Below are positions 43,534 to 51,810 of a stretch of 64,000 nt of DNA, piece by piece. A model generated the notes under the pieces. It did no database searches. It was given only the letters and a program-made list of their open reading frames with translations, and was not told the origin of the DNA. Numbering within the stretch: the first letter of the stretch is position 1; each line of letters opens with the position of its first letter. The stretch covers positions 248,001 to 312,000 of the forward strand of contig NZ_FNEG01000003.1 in the NCBI RefSeq assembly GCF_900100075.1, in the 5' to 3' direction. Made by a program: the position numbers and the translations under genes. The DNA comes from Chryseobacterium jejuense. Its GTDB lineage: Bacteria; Bacteroidota; Bacteroidia; Flavobacteriales; Weeksellaceae.

Positions 43534-44064
43534 ATGGGATCAAGACTTAAAGAAATAAAAGAAGAACTCGAAAAACTGGATATCAATCCAACCATTTTTG
43601 CCAGAAAAGAGATTCATGCTCTGCCGGATATTCTTTCGGTAGATGAAAGAATCGCTTATCTTGTGGAAGGCAGAAATAAGACAACACAACACCATATTAT
43701 CTTAGTGGCTACAGACAGAAGACTGATGTTTGTAGATAAAGAATTTATGTATGGATTAACGGTGGAGGATTATTCTTACACCAAAATAAGCTCAATACAA
43801 TATGAAACAGCAATGATGCTGGCTTCTATAGATATTCAGGTGTCTGATGATCTGGTTGAGATTGATGGAGTAGGGAAATACGAAGCCAAACTTTTTTGCG
43901 AAAAAGTAAGAGACTTCATGTCCCGTCCTGAAGAATACATTAAACATACACCTGAGCCTAGTCATTTAGACCAGCTGGAGCAATTGGGAAGATTAAAAGA
44001 GAGCGGGATTTTAAGTGAAGAAGAATTTAATGAACAGAAGAAAAAAATTATAGACAAATTATGA
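43534..44064 (+). CDS. PH-SHOCT protein 7, lacks the zinc ribbon
   Basis: The protein has 176 residues. It starts with a helix (SRLKEIKEELEKLDI), then the PH-like domain (IAYLVEGRNKTTQHHIILVATDRRLMFVDKEFMYGLTVEDYSY) and the SHOCT motif (LDQLEQLGRLKESGILSEEEFNEQKKKIIDKL). It resembles gene 3 in having no ribbon. Its stop overlaps the start of the following membrane-protein gene by 4 bp (ATGA), which suggests translational coupling. Confidence 0.8.
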   Translation: MGSRLKEIKEELEKLDINPTIFARKEIHALPDILSVDERIAYLVEGRNKTTQHHIILVATDRRLMFVDKEFMYGLTVEDYSYTKISSIQYETAMMLASIDIQVSDDLVEIDGVGKYEAKLFCEKVRDFMSRPEEYIKHTPEPSHLDQLEQLGRLKESGILSEEEFNEQKKKIIDKL

Positions 44065-44798
44065 TAAAAGAAGTCGTTTTTAGAGCCTTAAACTGGAGGT
44101 GGTATTTTACCTCTTTAATTACATTATTTATAGGGATTTTTTGTTGGCTTCTGATCCTTATTTTACCAATTAGTAAGTTTACATGGAACTTTTTCTCGGT
44201 TACGCCATTTTTGGTGGCAGGTCTAAGTTTTATATTAGGAATTTCAAGGCTGTTTAAAAAAGATGAGTTTAAAAATGGCCTTTGGCAATGTCTTTTAAGC
44301 TTTATTATGTTTACCATCATTGGTGTACTGTTTGCTTTTTACCCGCCTAAAAGTCCTTATAAGCCTTATAATAATGATATTAAAAACCCAAAGAATGCAA
44401 AGTTTTCAATGCCTTTGAAGCAGTTTGTAGATGAGAAAGAACTTGTAGAGGTTACCCAGCCTGATATTCTTATTTATGATTACCTGCAGCCGGGATCTTA
44501 TAAATACGATGTTTTCCTGAATAAAACAGAAAAAGGTAAGGTCTATTTAAAAGTGTATGATTTTAATACCAACAGGATTCTTTCTGAAAAAGAGATTAAA
44601 AAAGAATCGATGAGAAAGGTTTTTAATCCCAATGATGAACTGAAAGAATTTTCAAGTGGCAATGATGGTTTTACTGTTATAGAAGGAGATTGGGGAGACT
44701 ATTATGGAAGCAGGATTGAAGTTTGGTTTCAGCCAGATGATTCCAGTGTACCCGAAAGAAAACTAATAGAAAAAAATTATATTATTCAGGGAAATTAA
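44061..44798 (+). CDS. Membrane protein coupled to the PH-SHOCT array
   Basis: The protein has 245 residues. Three membrane segments lie near the N-terminus (about 14-36, 45-62 and 76-94: LITLFIGIFCWLLILILP, FFSVTPFLVAGLSFILGI, LWQCLLSFIMFTIIGVLFAF). A soluble C-terminal domain follows from about residue 105 (PKNAKFSMPLKQFVDEKELVEVTQPDILIYDYLQPGSYKYDVFL, then VIEGDWGDYYGSRIEVWFQP), which is beta-rich and likely outside the cytoplasm. It overlaps the array gene before it by 4 bp and probably serves as its membrane partner. I do not recognise the family. Confidence 0.75.
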   Translation: MIKEVVFRALNWRWYFTSLITLFIGIFCWLLILILPISKFTWNFFSVTPFLVAGLSFILGISRLFKKDEFKNGLWQCLLSFIMFTIIGVLFAFYPPKSPYKPYNNDIKNPKNAKFSMPLKQFVDEKELVEVTQPDILIYDYLQPGSYKYDVFLNKTEKGKVYLKVYDFNTNRILSEKEIKKESMRKVFNPNDELKEFSSGNDGFTVIEGDWGDYYGSRIEVWFQPDDSSVPERKLIEKNYIIQGN

Positions 44799-44827
44799 AG
44801 TATTACTATTTTCTGATTGATAAAAAC

Positions 44828-44863
44828 AAAAAGTCATCGCAAACTACTACGATGACTTTTTTC
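44828..44863 (+). terminator. Terminator of the PH-SHOCT array
   Basis: AAAAAGTCATCG pairs with CGATGACTTTTT, followed by T. It also faces the minus-strand gene downstream and may serve it too. Confidence 0.85.
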
Positions 44864-44898
44864 TATATATGAATGTTAAAAAAAACTACTGTCTGTTT

Positions 44899-45135
44899 TT
44901 AGTTTAAAGAATCTTCGGCCTTTGTTTTTGCCTCATCTACTTTAGTTTGAACTTGGGAAGCAACATCGTTGGCTTTAGTCTTAATATCATTTCCCCATTT
45001 GTTAAGATTATCTTTTGCTGTATTAAGTTTATCCTTTACGGCTTGTTGATCTTCAGGACTTGAATTCTTATATTTCCAATAAGCCAAAGCACCTAATCCT
45101 AGTAAAGCTAATAAACCTTTTGTTTTGTTTCCCAT
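44899..45135 (-). CDS. Small membrane-anchored YtxH-like protein
   Basis: The protein has 78 residues: an N-terminal hydrophobic segment (GLLALLGLGALAYWKY) and a long amphipathic helix rich in K, D, A and T (DKLNTAKDNLNKWGNDIKTKANDVASQVQTKVDEAKTKAEDSL). The repeated 11-residue-like pattern resembles LEA or YtxH-type stress proteins. It is presumably attached to the inner membrane, facing the cytoplasm. A role in general stress is guessed from the composition alone. Confidence 0.7.
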   Translation of the reverse strand: MGNKTKGLLALLGLGALAYWKYKNSSPEDQQAVKDKLNTAKDNLNKWGNDIKTKANDVASQVQTKVDEAKTKAEDSLN

Positions 45136-45235
45136 GATTTCTATTTTTAAAAGATATTAATATTAAAATTTGTTATTAGTACATATGTAAAATACGTGCC
45201 AAAAAATTAGACAGAATTATAAAATAATGTTAAAA

Positions 45236-46078
45236 TTAAGAAAAGATATCGAAATTTTCACCGTCAAAACTGGCGAAAACCATAGTAGGATAGGAGTCCT
45301 GGTGATAAACATTTCCGTCTTTATCAATGGCAATGGCGCCTGCAAATCCGTCAATTGTTTTAAGTTCATCAAAAGTCTTAGTGAAAGCTGTTTCAAGACT
45401 CATTCCATCTGTTACGCGGGTTACAATTTTTGTGGCAGTAGCATTGCTTACGATATCTTCTCCCACACCCGTGCAGCTTACTGCACAGAACGCATTGGCA
45501 TAATTTCCAGCCACTGTGGCAGAATCTGAAATCCTTCCAGGGATCTCAAAGCCTTTTCCGCCTGTAGAAGTGGCAACAGCCAGTTTGCCATCCTTATCGA
45601 TGGCTACACAGCCTACTGTTCCTTTTCCTCCATTACCAAGCTTGGCTTCATATTCCTTTCTCCTTTGTGGAATTTCTGTTGAGAAATTTTCAAATCCGTG
45701 CTCTGTAGCATAGCGTTTTGCTCCTTGTCCACCTAAGACCCGGTCATCTTCTCCAATAAGATTTTTTGCTACAAAAATGGGATTTTTTACATCCTGAATA
45801 TTGATAACACCACTTAATTTTTGAGTTTCTCCATCCATAATAGCAGCACTCATACGGATCACACCATCACTTTGAATCTGTGAACCTATTCCGGCATTGT
45901 ACAAAGGATCATCTTCCAATAAAGAAACGGCATAAGCCACCGCATCAAAGGCAGAATGAGTCTGAAGATAATGAAATGCCTTTTCAGCAATTTCTTTTAA
46001 AGAGTTTTGTTTTGCTGTTTTTACTTCATGGTTTTGGTCACTTTCTGAGAAAAAGCCTCCGTGAATGATGATTTTCAT
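45236..46078 (-). CDS. iaaA: Isoaspartyl peptidase/L-asparaginase (Ntn hydrolase)
   Basis: The 280 residues match plant-type asparaginases. The enzyme cleaves itself to expose its catalytic threonine, T154 in NGGKGTVGCVAIDKDG. The alpha subunit includes DDPLYNAGIGSQIQSDGVIRMSAAIMDG, and the beta subunit has TSTGGKGFEIPGRISDSATVAGNYAN. It removes isoaspartyl residues and cleaves beta-aspartyl dipeptides. In this neighbourhood it would split the beta-Asp-Arg released by cyanophycinase, so it completes the cyanophycin pathway. A 14-copy heptamer repeat lies 44 bp upstream of the start codon. Confidence 0.92.
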   Translation of the reverse strand: MKIIIHGGFFSESDQNHEVKTAKQNSLKEIAEKAFHYLQTHSAFDAVAYAVSLLEDDPLYNAGIGSQIQSDGVIRMSAAIMDGETQKLSGVINIQDVKNPIFVAKNLIGEDDRVLGGQGAKRYATEHGFENFSTEIPQRRKEYEAKLGNGGKGTVGCVAIDKDGKLAVATSTGGKGFEIPGRISDSATVAGNYANAFCAVSCTGVGEDIVSNATATKIVTRVTDGMSLETAFTKTFDELKTIDGFAGAIAIDKDGNVYHQDSYPTMVFASFDGENFDIFS

Positions 46079-46121
46079 AGAATAAGAGTTGATGAATAAT
46101 TTTTACGAAGGTAATTTATAA

Positions 46122-46221
46122 ATAAAAGATAAAAGATAAAAGATAAAAGATAAAAGATAAAAGATAAAAGATAAAAGATAAAAGATAAAAGATAAAAGAT
46201 AAAAGATAAAAGATAAAAGAT
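46122..46221. repeat. Heptanucleotide tandem repeat, about 14 copies
   Basis: ATAAAAG is repeated without error from 46122, 14 full units plus AT (100 nt). It lies 44 to 143 nt upstream of the start codon of the isoaspartyl peptidase gene (minus strand, where it reads CTTTTAT). Changes in copy number would move upstream promoter or regulatory elements. The rest of the 355-bp gap holds the GGCTTTAGCCC repeats listed next. Confidence 0.95.
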
Positions 46222-46277
46222 CTTGTCGTTAAACAACTATTGCGTTTTTGCATATCCACACGGATACCAATATCAAT

Positions 46278-46335
46278 AGGGTCGGGCTTTAGCCCGGCCG
46301 GCCAATAAATAAATTAATCATATTCCATTGGCTTT
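46278..46335. repeat. GGCTTTAGCCC-type dispersed repeat pair
   Basis: The stretch contains TCGGGCTTTAGCCCGGCCGGCC, a hairpin (CGGGC/GCCCG), and a second TTGGCTTTAGCCCAA about 35 nt later, also a hairpin. The shared core is GGCTTTAGCCC. Such units are common between genes of Bacteroidota; I infer a non-coding repeat. Confidence 0.6.
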
Positions 46336-46387
46336 AGCCCAAACTTATTGTATCGTAAGCTGTGATCAAAGTGGTGAATTCAAAAAA

Positions 46388-46413
46388 CAAAAAACGGAAC
46401 CGAAGTTCCGTTT
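46388..46413 (-). terminator. Terminator after cyanophycinase
   Basis: On the minus strand AAACGGAAC pairs with GTTCCGTTT around a 4-nt loop and is followed by T-rich sequence. Confidence 0.75.
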
Positions 46414-46433
46414 GTATAGTTGTGTTTGTTATT

Positions 46434-47324
46434 CTATTTATCCTGTGGAATAGGATTGAATTGTGAATTCTCAATGGTGAGAGTCTTAGTCGTAAGATCA
46501 TAATGATCATTCATAGACATCACATGAACCGTTAAATTATCAATAGAAATAGGTTCTCCAAGATTGATATTTGTTAAATTAGTATCCTTAATAAACCTTC
46601 CATCTACCAGAATCACAAGTCCTGAGCCTACAGCTGTCATCACATCATTATGAATGAAAAGTCCGGTATCTTCTCCCAATCCGATTCCCAGCGTTCTAGG
46701 GTTATTTACCACCGCCTGGAAAAGACGACCGATTCTGCCTCTTTGTACAAAATGCGTATCAATGATAACGTTATCAATTAAACCTAGCCCTTGCGTTGTT
46801 TTAATTTCCCCTTTCAATAGAGCTTCAGAACTGCTTCCCTGATAAATCATATTTTCAGAGGCAGCAGCAGCACCGGCAGAAGTTCCGGAGTAAATAAAGT
46901 CCTGTTCCTGGTATTTTAATAGAATAGTATCGTGAAATCTTGTTCCCCCCAGAATAGAAGTCAGTCTCAGCTGGTCTCCACCGGTAAACATCATGACGTC
47001 TGCAGCATTTGCTCTTGCCACCATTGCATCAGAATTGGCTTCTTCACGGTTATGAATATCAAGAATATTTACGTTTTTTGCCCCTAGGAATTCGAAGGCT
47101 TTTTTATATTCTGTACCTACAATCTGAGGAATTTGAGAGGCTGTTGTTACAATTTCAATAACAGAATCTTCCTTATGCTTGGATTCGCTGATGATCTTTC
47201 GCAAAATTCCACGTTCAAAAAAGTTAAGATTCTTTTCAATATTCTGATCATAATCGGTTTCTGCAAAGCTTCCTTTGTTTACAGCGCCTCCGATAACAAT
47301 TAATTTTCCTACAGGTTTACTCAT
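46434..47324 (-). CDS. cphB: Cyanophycinase
   Basis: This serine hydrolase of the S51 family releases beta-Asp-Arg dipeptides from cyanophycin. The 296 residues match the family. The nucleophile sits in FIYSGTSAGAAAASENMIYQG (GTSAGA). GGAVNKGSFAETDYD is the N-terminal strand. FTGGDQLRLTSILGGTRFHDTIL and DTHFVQRGRIGRLFQAVVNNPRTLGIGLGEDTGLFIH are conserved. It is usually cytosolic. It is divergent from cyanophycin synthetase with 197 bp between start codons, so the two are likely regulated together. Confidence 0.94.
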   Translation of the reverse strand: MSKPVGKLIVIGGAVNKGSFAETDYDQNIEKNLNFFERGILRKIISESKHKEDSVIEIVTTASQIPQIVGTEYKKAFEFLGAKNVNILDIHNREEANSDAMVARANAADVMMFTGGDQLRLTSILGGTRFHDTILLKYQEQDFIYSGTSAGAAAASENMIYQGSSSEALLKGEIKTTQGLGLIDNVIIDTHFVQRGRIGRLFQAVVNNPRTLGIGLGEDTGLFIHNDVMTAVGSGLVILVDGRFIKDTNLTNINLGEPISIDNLTVHVMSMNDHYDLTTKTLTIENSQFNPIPQDK

Positions 47325-47469
47325 GGTACAAAATTAAAAAATAATTAACATGTTTGGCGAAATTCGTGCCATCTTTAGTTGATTTTTAATGTTTTAGGAA
47401 TGTTAATTAAATTTATTTTTTTTTTGATAAATCTTCATGCCTGCTATGGTTTTGTTTTGGGTTTTATAT

Positions 47470-47477
47470 TATATTTG
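47470..47477 (+). promoter_or_regulatory. Possible -7 box (TATATTTG) of cphA
   Basis: An exact TAnnTTTG lies 44 nt upstream of cphA. TTG occurs 10 and 15 nt upstream of it, shorter than usual, so the -33 element is doubtful. Confidence 0.35.
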
Positions 47478-47521
47478 ATTGTAAAATAAGTTATTGTTAA
47501 CTGTTAAAATGCCAATAGACT

Positions 47522-50152
47522 ATGAAAATCGAAAAGATTCAGGCACTGCGTGGTCCTAACATCTGGAGTATCAGAAGAAAAAAGCTGATACAGATGAGGT
47601 TAGACCTTGAAGAAATGGAGAATTATCCTACCAATAAAATTGATGGATTCAGAGAAAGAATTGAAAAACTGATCCCATCACTGATCACTCACAGGTGTTC
47701 AGAAGGAGTGGAAGGAGGCTTTTTCCATAGAGTGGAAACAGGAACCTGGATGGGGCATGTCATTGAGCATATTGCCTTGGAAATACAAACCCTGGCGGGG
47801 ATGGATGTTGGCTTTGGAAGAACCCGGGAAACGAGAAGTCCGGGAGTGTATAATGTGGTATTCAATTATTTGGAAGAAAATGTAGGGATTTATGCTGCTG
47901 AAGAAGCGGTAAAGATCGCAGAAGCTTTAATTGAAGACAAAGAATATAATCTGAATGCCTGTATCCAGAAATTGAAAGAGATCAGAGAGCGGGTTCGTCT
48001 GGGACCATCTACCGGAAGTATTGTAGAAGAAGCTGTTTCCAGAAAAATACCATGGATCAGATTAGGAACAAATTCACTGGTACAGCTTGGATATGGGGTA
48101 AATCAACAACGTTTTCAGGCTACCATTACCGGAAAAACCAGCTCTATTGCTGTAGATATTGCCTGTAATAAAGAATTAACTAAAAGGATGCTTCACGATG
48201 CGGCTATTCCAGTACCTATAGGTGACTTGGTTGTTGATGAAGAGGATTTAGATAAGGTAATTAAAAAAATAGGCTATCCCATTGTTTTAAAACCTTTGGA
48301 TGGAAATCATGGAAAAGGATCTTCCATTAATGTTAATGATTGGGAAGCAGCTAAAATAGGATTAGAACATGCTCAGAAATATTCAAGAAAAGTAATCGTT
48401 GAAAAATATATTACAGGATATGATTTTAGAGTGCTTGTAATTGATAATAAAATGGTTGCTGCAGCAAGAAGAGTTCCAGCTCATATTGTTGGCGATGGTG
48501 AACTAAATATTCAGCAGCTTATTGATAAAGAAAATAAAGATCCGCGAAGAGGGTATGGTCATGAGAATGTTCTTACGGAAATTGAAGTGGATAAAGATAC
48601 TTTGGAACTGCTTGAAAAACTTCAATATACGCTTGGAACTGTTCCGCAAAAGGGAGAAATTGTTTATCTGAAGTCTACAGCCAATCTTTCTACAGGAGGA
48701 ACGTCTATAGATGTTACGGATATGGTACATCCTGAAAATATTACCATGGCGGAAAGAATCTCCAAAATTATTGGATTAGATGTCTGCGGGATAGATATTA
48801 TGGCGGAAAATCTTACACAACCATTAAAAGAAAGTGGCGGAGCGATCATTGAGGTTAATGCAGCACCCGGATTCAGAATGCACCTTGCCCCAAGTGAGGG
48901 GCTGCCAAGAAATGTTGCGGCTCCGGTTGTAGATATGTTGTATCCACAAGGAAAACCTTTTACCATTCCAATTATTGCAGTAACAGGTACCAACGGAAAG
49001 ACCACCACCACAAGATTGATTTCCCATATTGTAAAAAGCAATGGCTATAGAGTAGGATTTACCACTTCAGACGGAATTTATATTCAAAATACAATGCTGT
49101 CAAAAGGAGATACTACAGGACCGATTTCAGCCGAATTCATTTTAAAGGACCCTACGGTAGAATTTGCTGTTCTTGAAACGGCAAGAGGGGGAATTCTCCG
49201 TTCAGGACTAGGATTCTCACAATGTGATATTGGGGTTTTAACCAATATTGAGGAAGATCATTTGGGAATGAATGATATTCACAATTTAAAGGATCTTACC
49301 AAAGTAAAACGCGTTGTTTTAGACAGTGTAAAGAAAACCGGCTGGAGCGTTTTGAATGCAGACAATGAATACTCCATGAAAATTGTGAAGGATCTTGACT
49401 CTAATGTTGCTATTTTCAGTATGGATGAGAATAATCCTCATATTGTAAAGTTTGCAAAAGAAGGAAGAATTACCTGCGTTTATGAAGAAGGTTTTGTCAC
49501 CATTAAAAAAGGAGACTGGAAGATCAGAATTGGTAAGGCTAAAGACTTCCCGATTACCATGGAAGGGAAAGCCAGATTTATGATTGAAAATGTGTTAGCT
49601 GCTAGTTTGGCAAGTTATCTTCATGGATTTGGAATTGAGGATATTTCCAATTCACTACGAACGTTTATCCCAAGTGCACAGCTTACTCCGGGAAGATTGA
49701 ATGTCTTTAAGTTTAAAAGCTTTAAAGTATTGATCGATTTTGCTCACAACCCGTCCGGATATGAAGCTATTGAAGATTATCTGAAAAACGTTGAAGCCAC
49801 AAAGAAAATAGGTATTATTTCCGGTGTTGGAGACAGAAGAGATAATGATATCAGGGAATGTGGAAAAATTGCAGGAAGAATGTTCGATCATATCATCATC
49901 CGTAATGAAAAACACCTTCGGGGAAGAACCGAAGAAGAGATCAATGGATTGATTATTGATGGAATGCAGGCCTCAGGAAAAGATGTCAGCTACGAAATTA
50001 TTCCTAAAGAAATAGAAGCATTAAAACACGCGATGGGAATGGCAGAAGACGGAACATTCATCACTGCTTTAAGTGACGTAATTTCCAATGCTATTGATCT
50101 TGTTCAGGAATATCAGGCAAGAGAATTGCTGGAAGACGATAAGAATGGATAA
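47522..50152 (+). CDS. cphA: Cyanophycin synthetase
   Basis: This enzyme polymerises aspartate and arginine, without a ribosome, into cyanophycin, a nitrogen storage polymer. The 876 residues match CphA1. Residues 1-160 form the N-terminal domain (MGHVIEHIALEIQTLAGMDVGFGRTRET). An ATP-grasp domain at about 210-470 attaches arginine (VLKPLDGNHGKGSSINV, AGFRMHLAPSEG). The C-terminal half is a Mur-ligase-like domain that adds aspartate: GTNGKTTTTRLI is the P-loop, then DTTGP and LLNIEEDHLGMND-like segments, and DFAHNPSGYEAI. Both halves look intact. It is divergent from cphB. Confidence 0.96.
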   Translation: MKIEKIQALRGPNIWSIRRKKLIQMRLDLEEMENYPTNKIDGFRERIEKLIPSLITHRCSEGVEGGFFHRVETGTWMGHVIEHIALEIQTLAGMDVGFGRTRETRSPGVYNVVFNYLEENVGIYAAEEAVKIAEALIEDKEYNLNACIQKLKEIRERVRLGPSTGSIVEEAVSRKIPWIRLGTNSLVQLGYGVNQQRFQATITGKTSSIAVDIACNKELTKRMLHDAAIPVPIGDLVVDEEDLDKVIKKIGYPIVLKPLDGNHGKGSSINVNDWEAAKIGLEHAQKYSRKVIVEKYITGYDFRVLVIDNKMVAAARRVPAHIVGDGELNIQQLIDKENKDPRRGYGHENVLTEIEVDKDTLELLEKLQYTLGTVPQKGEIVYLKSTANLSTGGTSIDVTDMVHPENITMAERISKIIGLDVCGIDIMAENLTQPLKESGGAIIEVNAAPGFRMHLAPSEGLPRNVAAPVVDMLYPQGKPFTIPIIAVTGTNGKTTTTRLISHIVKSNGYRVGFTTSDGIYIQNTMLSKGDTTGPISAEFILKDPTVEFAVLETARGGILRSGLGFSQCDIGVLTNIEEDHLGMNDIHNLKDLTKVKRVVLDSVKKTGWSVLNADNEYSMKIVKDLDSNVAIFSMDENNPHIVKFAKEGRITCVYEEGFVTIKKGDWKIRIGKAKDFPITMEGKARFMIENVLAASLASYLHGFGIEDISNSLRTFIPSAQLTPGRLNVFKFKSFKVLIDFAHNPSGYEAIEDYLKNVEATKKIGIISGVGDRRDNDIRECGKIAGRMFDHIIIRNEKHLRGRTEEEINGLIIDGMQASGKDVSYEIIPKEIEALKHAMGMAEDGTFITALSDVISNAIDLVQEYQARELLEDDKNG

Positions 50153-50173
50153 ATAACACTTTATAAACTCATT

Positions 50174-50218
50174 AAAATTGCAATACGAAGTAAATAAAAA
50201 CGTATTGCAATTTTTTTA
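50174..50218 (+). terminator. Terminator after cphA
   Basis: AAAATTGCAATACG pairs with CGTATTGCAATTTT around a 13-nt loop, followed by T. Confidence 0.85.
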
Positions 50219-50342
50219 TACTCTTAGAACAGCAATTAATTTTAGAATATTTTTTTAATAATTGGATATAACATAAATATTTTTAACTTTTTTAAAAATG
50301 AAGAAAATAAAAAATTATTAACTTGCCATACGATCGGTTTTT

Positions 50343-51761
50343 ATGAAAAAGGTACTATTTATTTTCTTCCTTTATGCTTCTGTACAGTCTTATTCTCAGA
50401 ACTATACTCCGGCAAAGCTGGATAGTATTACGAGTATATATAAGAATAAAGGAGAATATGAGAAGGTTTTTCAATACAATATAGCCGCACTCCGATATTA
50501 TAAAGAACAGGATAACCCTGAAGGTGAGGCTTTAGCCAATATCAATATTGCCAATGCACTTTCTACATTTGATGAGCATCAGAAAAGTCTACACTATCTG
50601 GATGAAGCCGGGAAAAAACTAAAATTGGTTAATAATAATGGATTGAATGCCAGATTGTGTAATGAAATTGCTAGAAATTATGCTTTCTTAGGTCTTTACA
50701 GTCAGGCCAATATTCAACTGAATAAATCTATAGAATATCTTAAGCATAGCCCTAATACAGAAGAGAACAGGAATTCCTTATTTTTTGTTTACATCTGGAA
50801 GTGGTCCAATTTTGAGGATTTAAAACTTCCCGATTCTATTAACGCTATGCGTAAAAAAGGATTAAAAGACTTCCCCAATGAACCTAAGATTTATGTAAGA
50901 ATTGCAGAGCAGTTTTTGTCGAAAAAGCAACATCTTGATTCTGTAGAATATTACCTGAATAAAGCATCTGTACTGGCTGTAGAAAAAAACAGCTCACTCC
51001 ACACGTATGGAGCTATTGCAACCAGACGTGGAAACCTGTACACTCTGAAAAAAGATTATCCAAAGGCTCTTGAATATTATCAGGAATCTTTACCCATTTA
51101 TCTGAAAATAAATCGTGGGGCAGACATTATAGATACTTATAAAAAGATCTATCAAACTTATCTGGCTTTAAATGATATTCCAAAAGCAAATGAATATCTG
51201 GCAAAATATACCCAACTCAATGACAGCATTCATTCCGGAGAAAGAAAAGCTGTTGCTTCTGTTGTTAATAATCTTGCCATTGAACAGGAAAAAGAGAGAA
51301 AAAATCTTTATATCATGATTGTTGCTTTTGCTGGTATTGCTGTTGGATCTATTGTCACAATATTTATGATTCGTAAACGGAATAAAAGAAGAGATCGGTT
51401 GTTTGAAGAACAGAAGAAAATAATCGGAGAAAAAATAATGGAAGCGGACCAGTTGAAAAAGAAAGTAGATACTTCCATTAATGAATTGTCTAAAATGGCT
51501 ACCTCCAATGATCCTTTTTTCATAAGCAAGTTTAAAGAAATGTATCCGGAATTTCATGAAAAGCTGATTTCTCAATATCCTGAGCTTACCAATCATGATA
51601 TAAAATTTATTGCTTATTTGAGGCTTAATCTTACCAATAAAGAAATTGGACAATGTGGAAATGTAACAGTAAGAGCTGTGGAAACCAAGAAATACCGACT
51701 TAAAAAGAAACTCGAATTACCCTCTGATATGGATTTAGGAACCTGGGTATTAGAATTATGA
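50343..51761 (+). CDS. TPR sensor with transmembrane segment and LuxR-type HTH
   Basis: The protein has 472 residues. A signal peptide ends SVQSYSQ. Residues 25-320 contain TPR units (ALANINIANALSTFDEHQKSLHYLDEAGKKL, YLNKASVLAVEKNS). A membrane segment lies near 322-345 (NLYIMIVAFAGIAVGSIVTIFMI), then a cytoplasmic helix. The C-terminal 70 residues are a LuxR-type HTH (LTNHDIKFIAYLRLNLTNKEIGQCGNVTVRAVETKKYRLKKKLELP). It looks like a one-component regulator with a periplasmic TPR sensor and a membrane-tethered DNA-binding end. The signal and targets are unknown. It is not a hybrid two-component protein, as no kinase is present. Confidence 0.85.
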   Translation: MKKVLFIFFLYASVQSYSQNYTPAKLDSITSIYKNKGEYEKVFQYNIAALRYYKEQDNPEGEALANINIANALSTFDEHQKSLHYLDEAGKKLKLVNNNGLNARLCNEIARNYAFLGLYSQANIQLNKSIEYLKHSPNTEENRNSLFFVYIWKWSNFEDLKLPDSINAMRKKGLKDFPNEPKIYVRIAEQFLSKKQHLDSVEYYLNKASVLAVEKNSSLHTYGAIATRRGNLYTLKKDYPKALEYYQESLPIYLKINRGADIIDTYKKIYQTYLALNDIPKANEYLAKYTQLNDSIHSGERKAVASVVNNLAIEQEKERKNLYIMIVAFAGIAVGSIVTIFMIRKRNKRRDRLFEEQKKIIGEKIMEADQLKKKVDTSINELSKMATSNDPFFISKFKEMYPEFHEKLISQYPELTNHDIKFIAYLRLNLTNKEIGQCGNVTVRAVETKKYRLKKKLELPSDMDLGTWVLEL

Positions 51762-51767
51762 TGTAAA

Positions 51768-51800
51768 TAAAAATGTCTCAGATATTTCTGAGACATTTCA
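51768..51800. terminator. Bidirectional terminator between the TPR-LuxR and beta-lactamase genes
   Basis: AAATGTCTCAGA pairs with TCTGAGACATTT around a 4-nt loop; a run of five T follows on the minus side. Confidence 0.8.
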
Positions 51801-51810
51801 TTATTACTTA

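Noticed and set aside
46122..46221. CRISPR array
   Set aside because: The unit is only 7 bp and there are no spacers.
47329..47336. TAATTTTG on the minus strand 5 nt upstream of cphB as a promoter of a leaderless mRNA
   Set aside because: No TTG lies at the right distance upstream, and one 8-nt match in AT-rich DNA is weak evidence.
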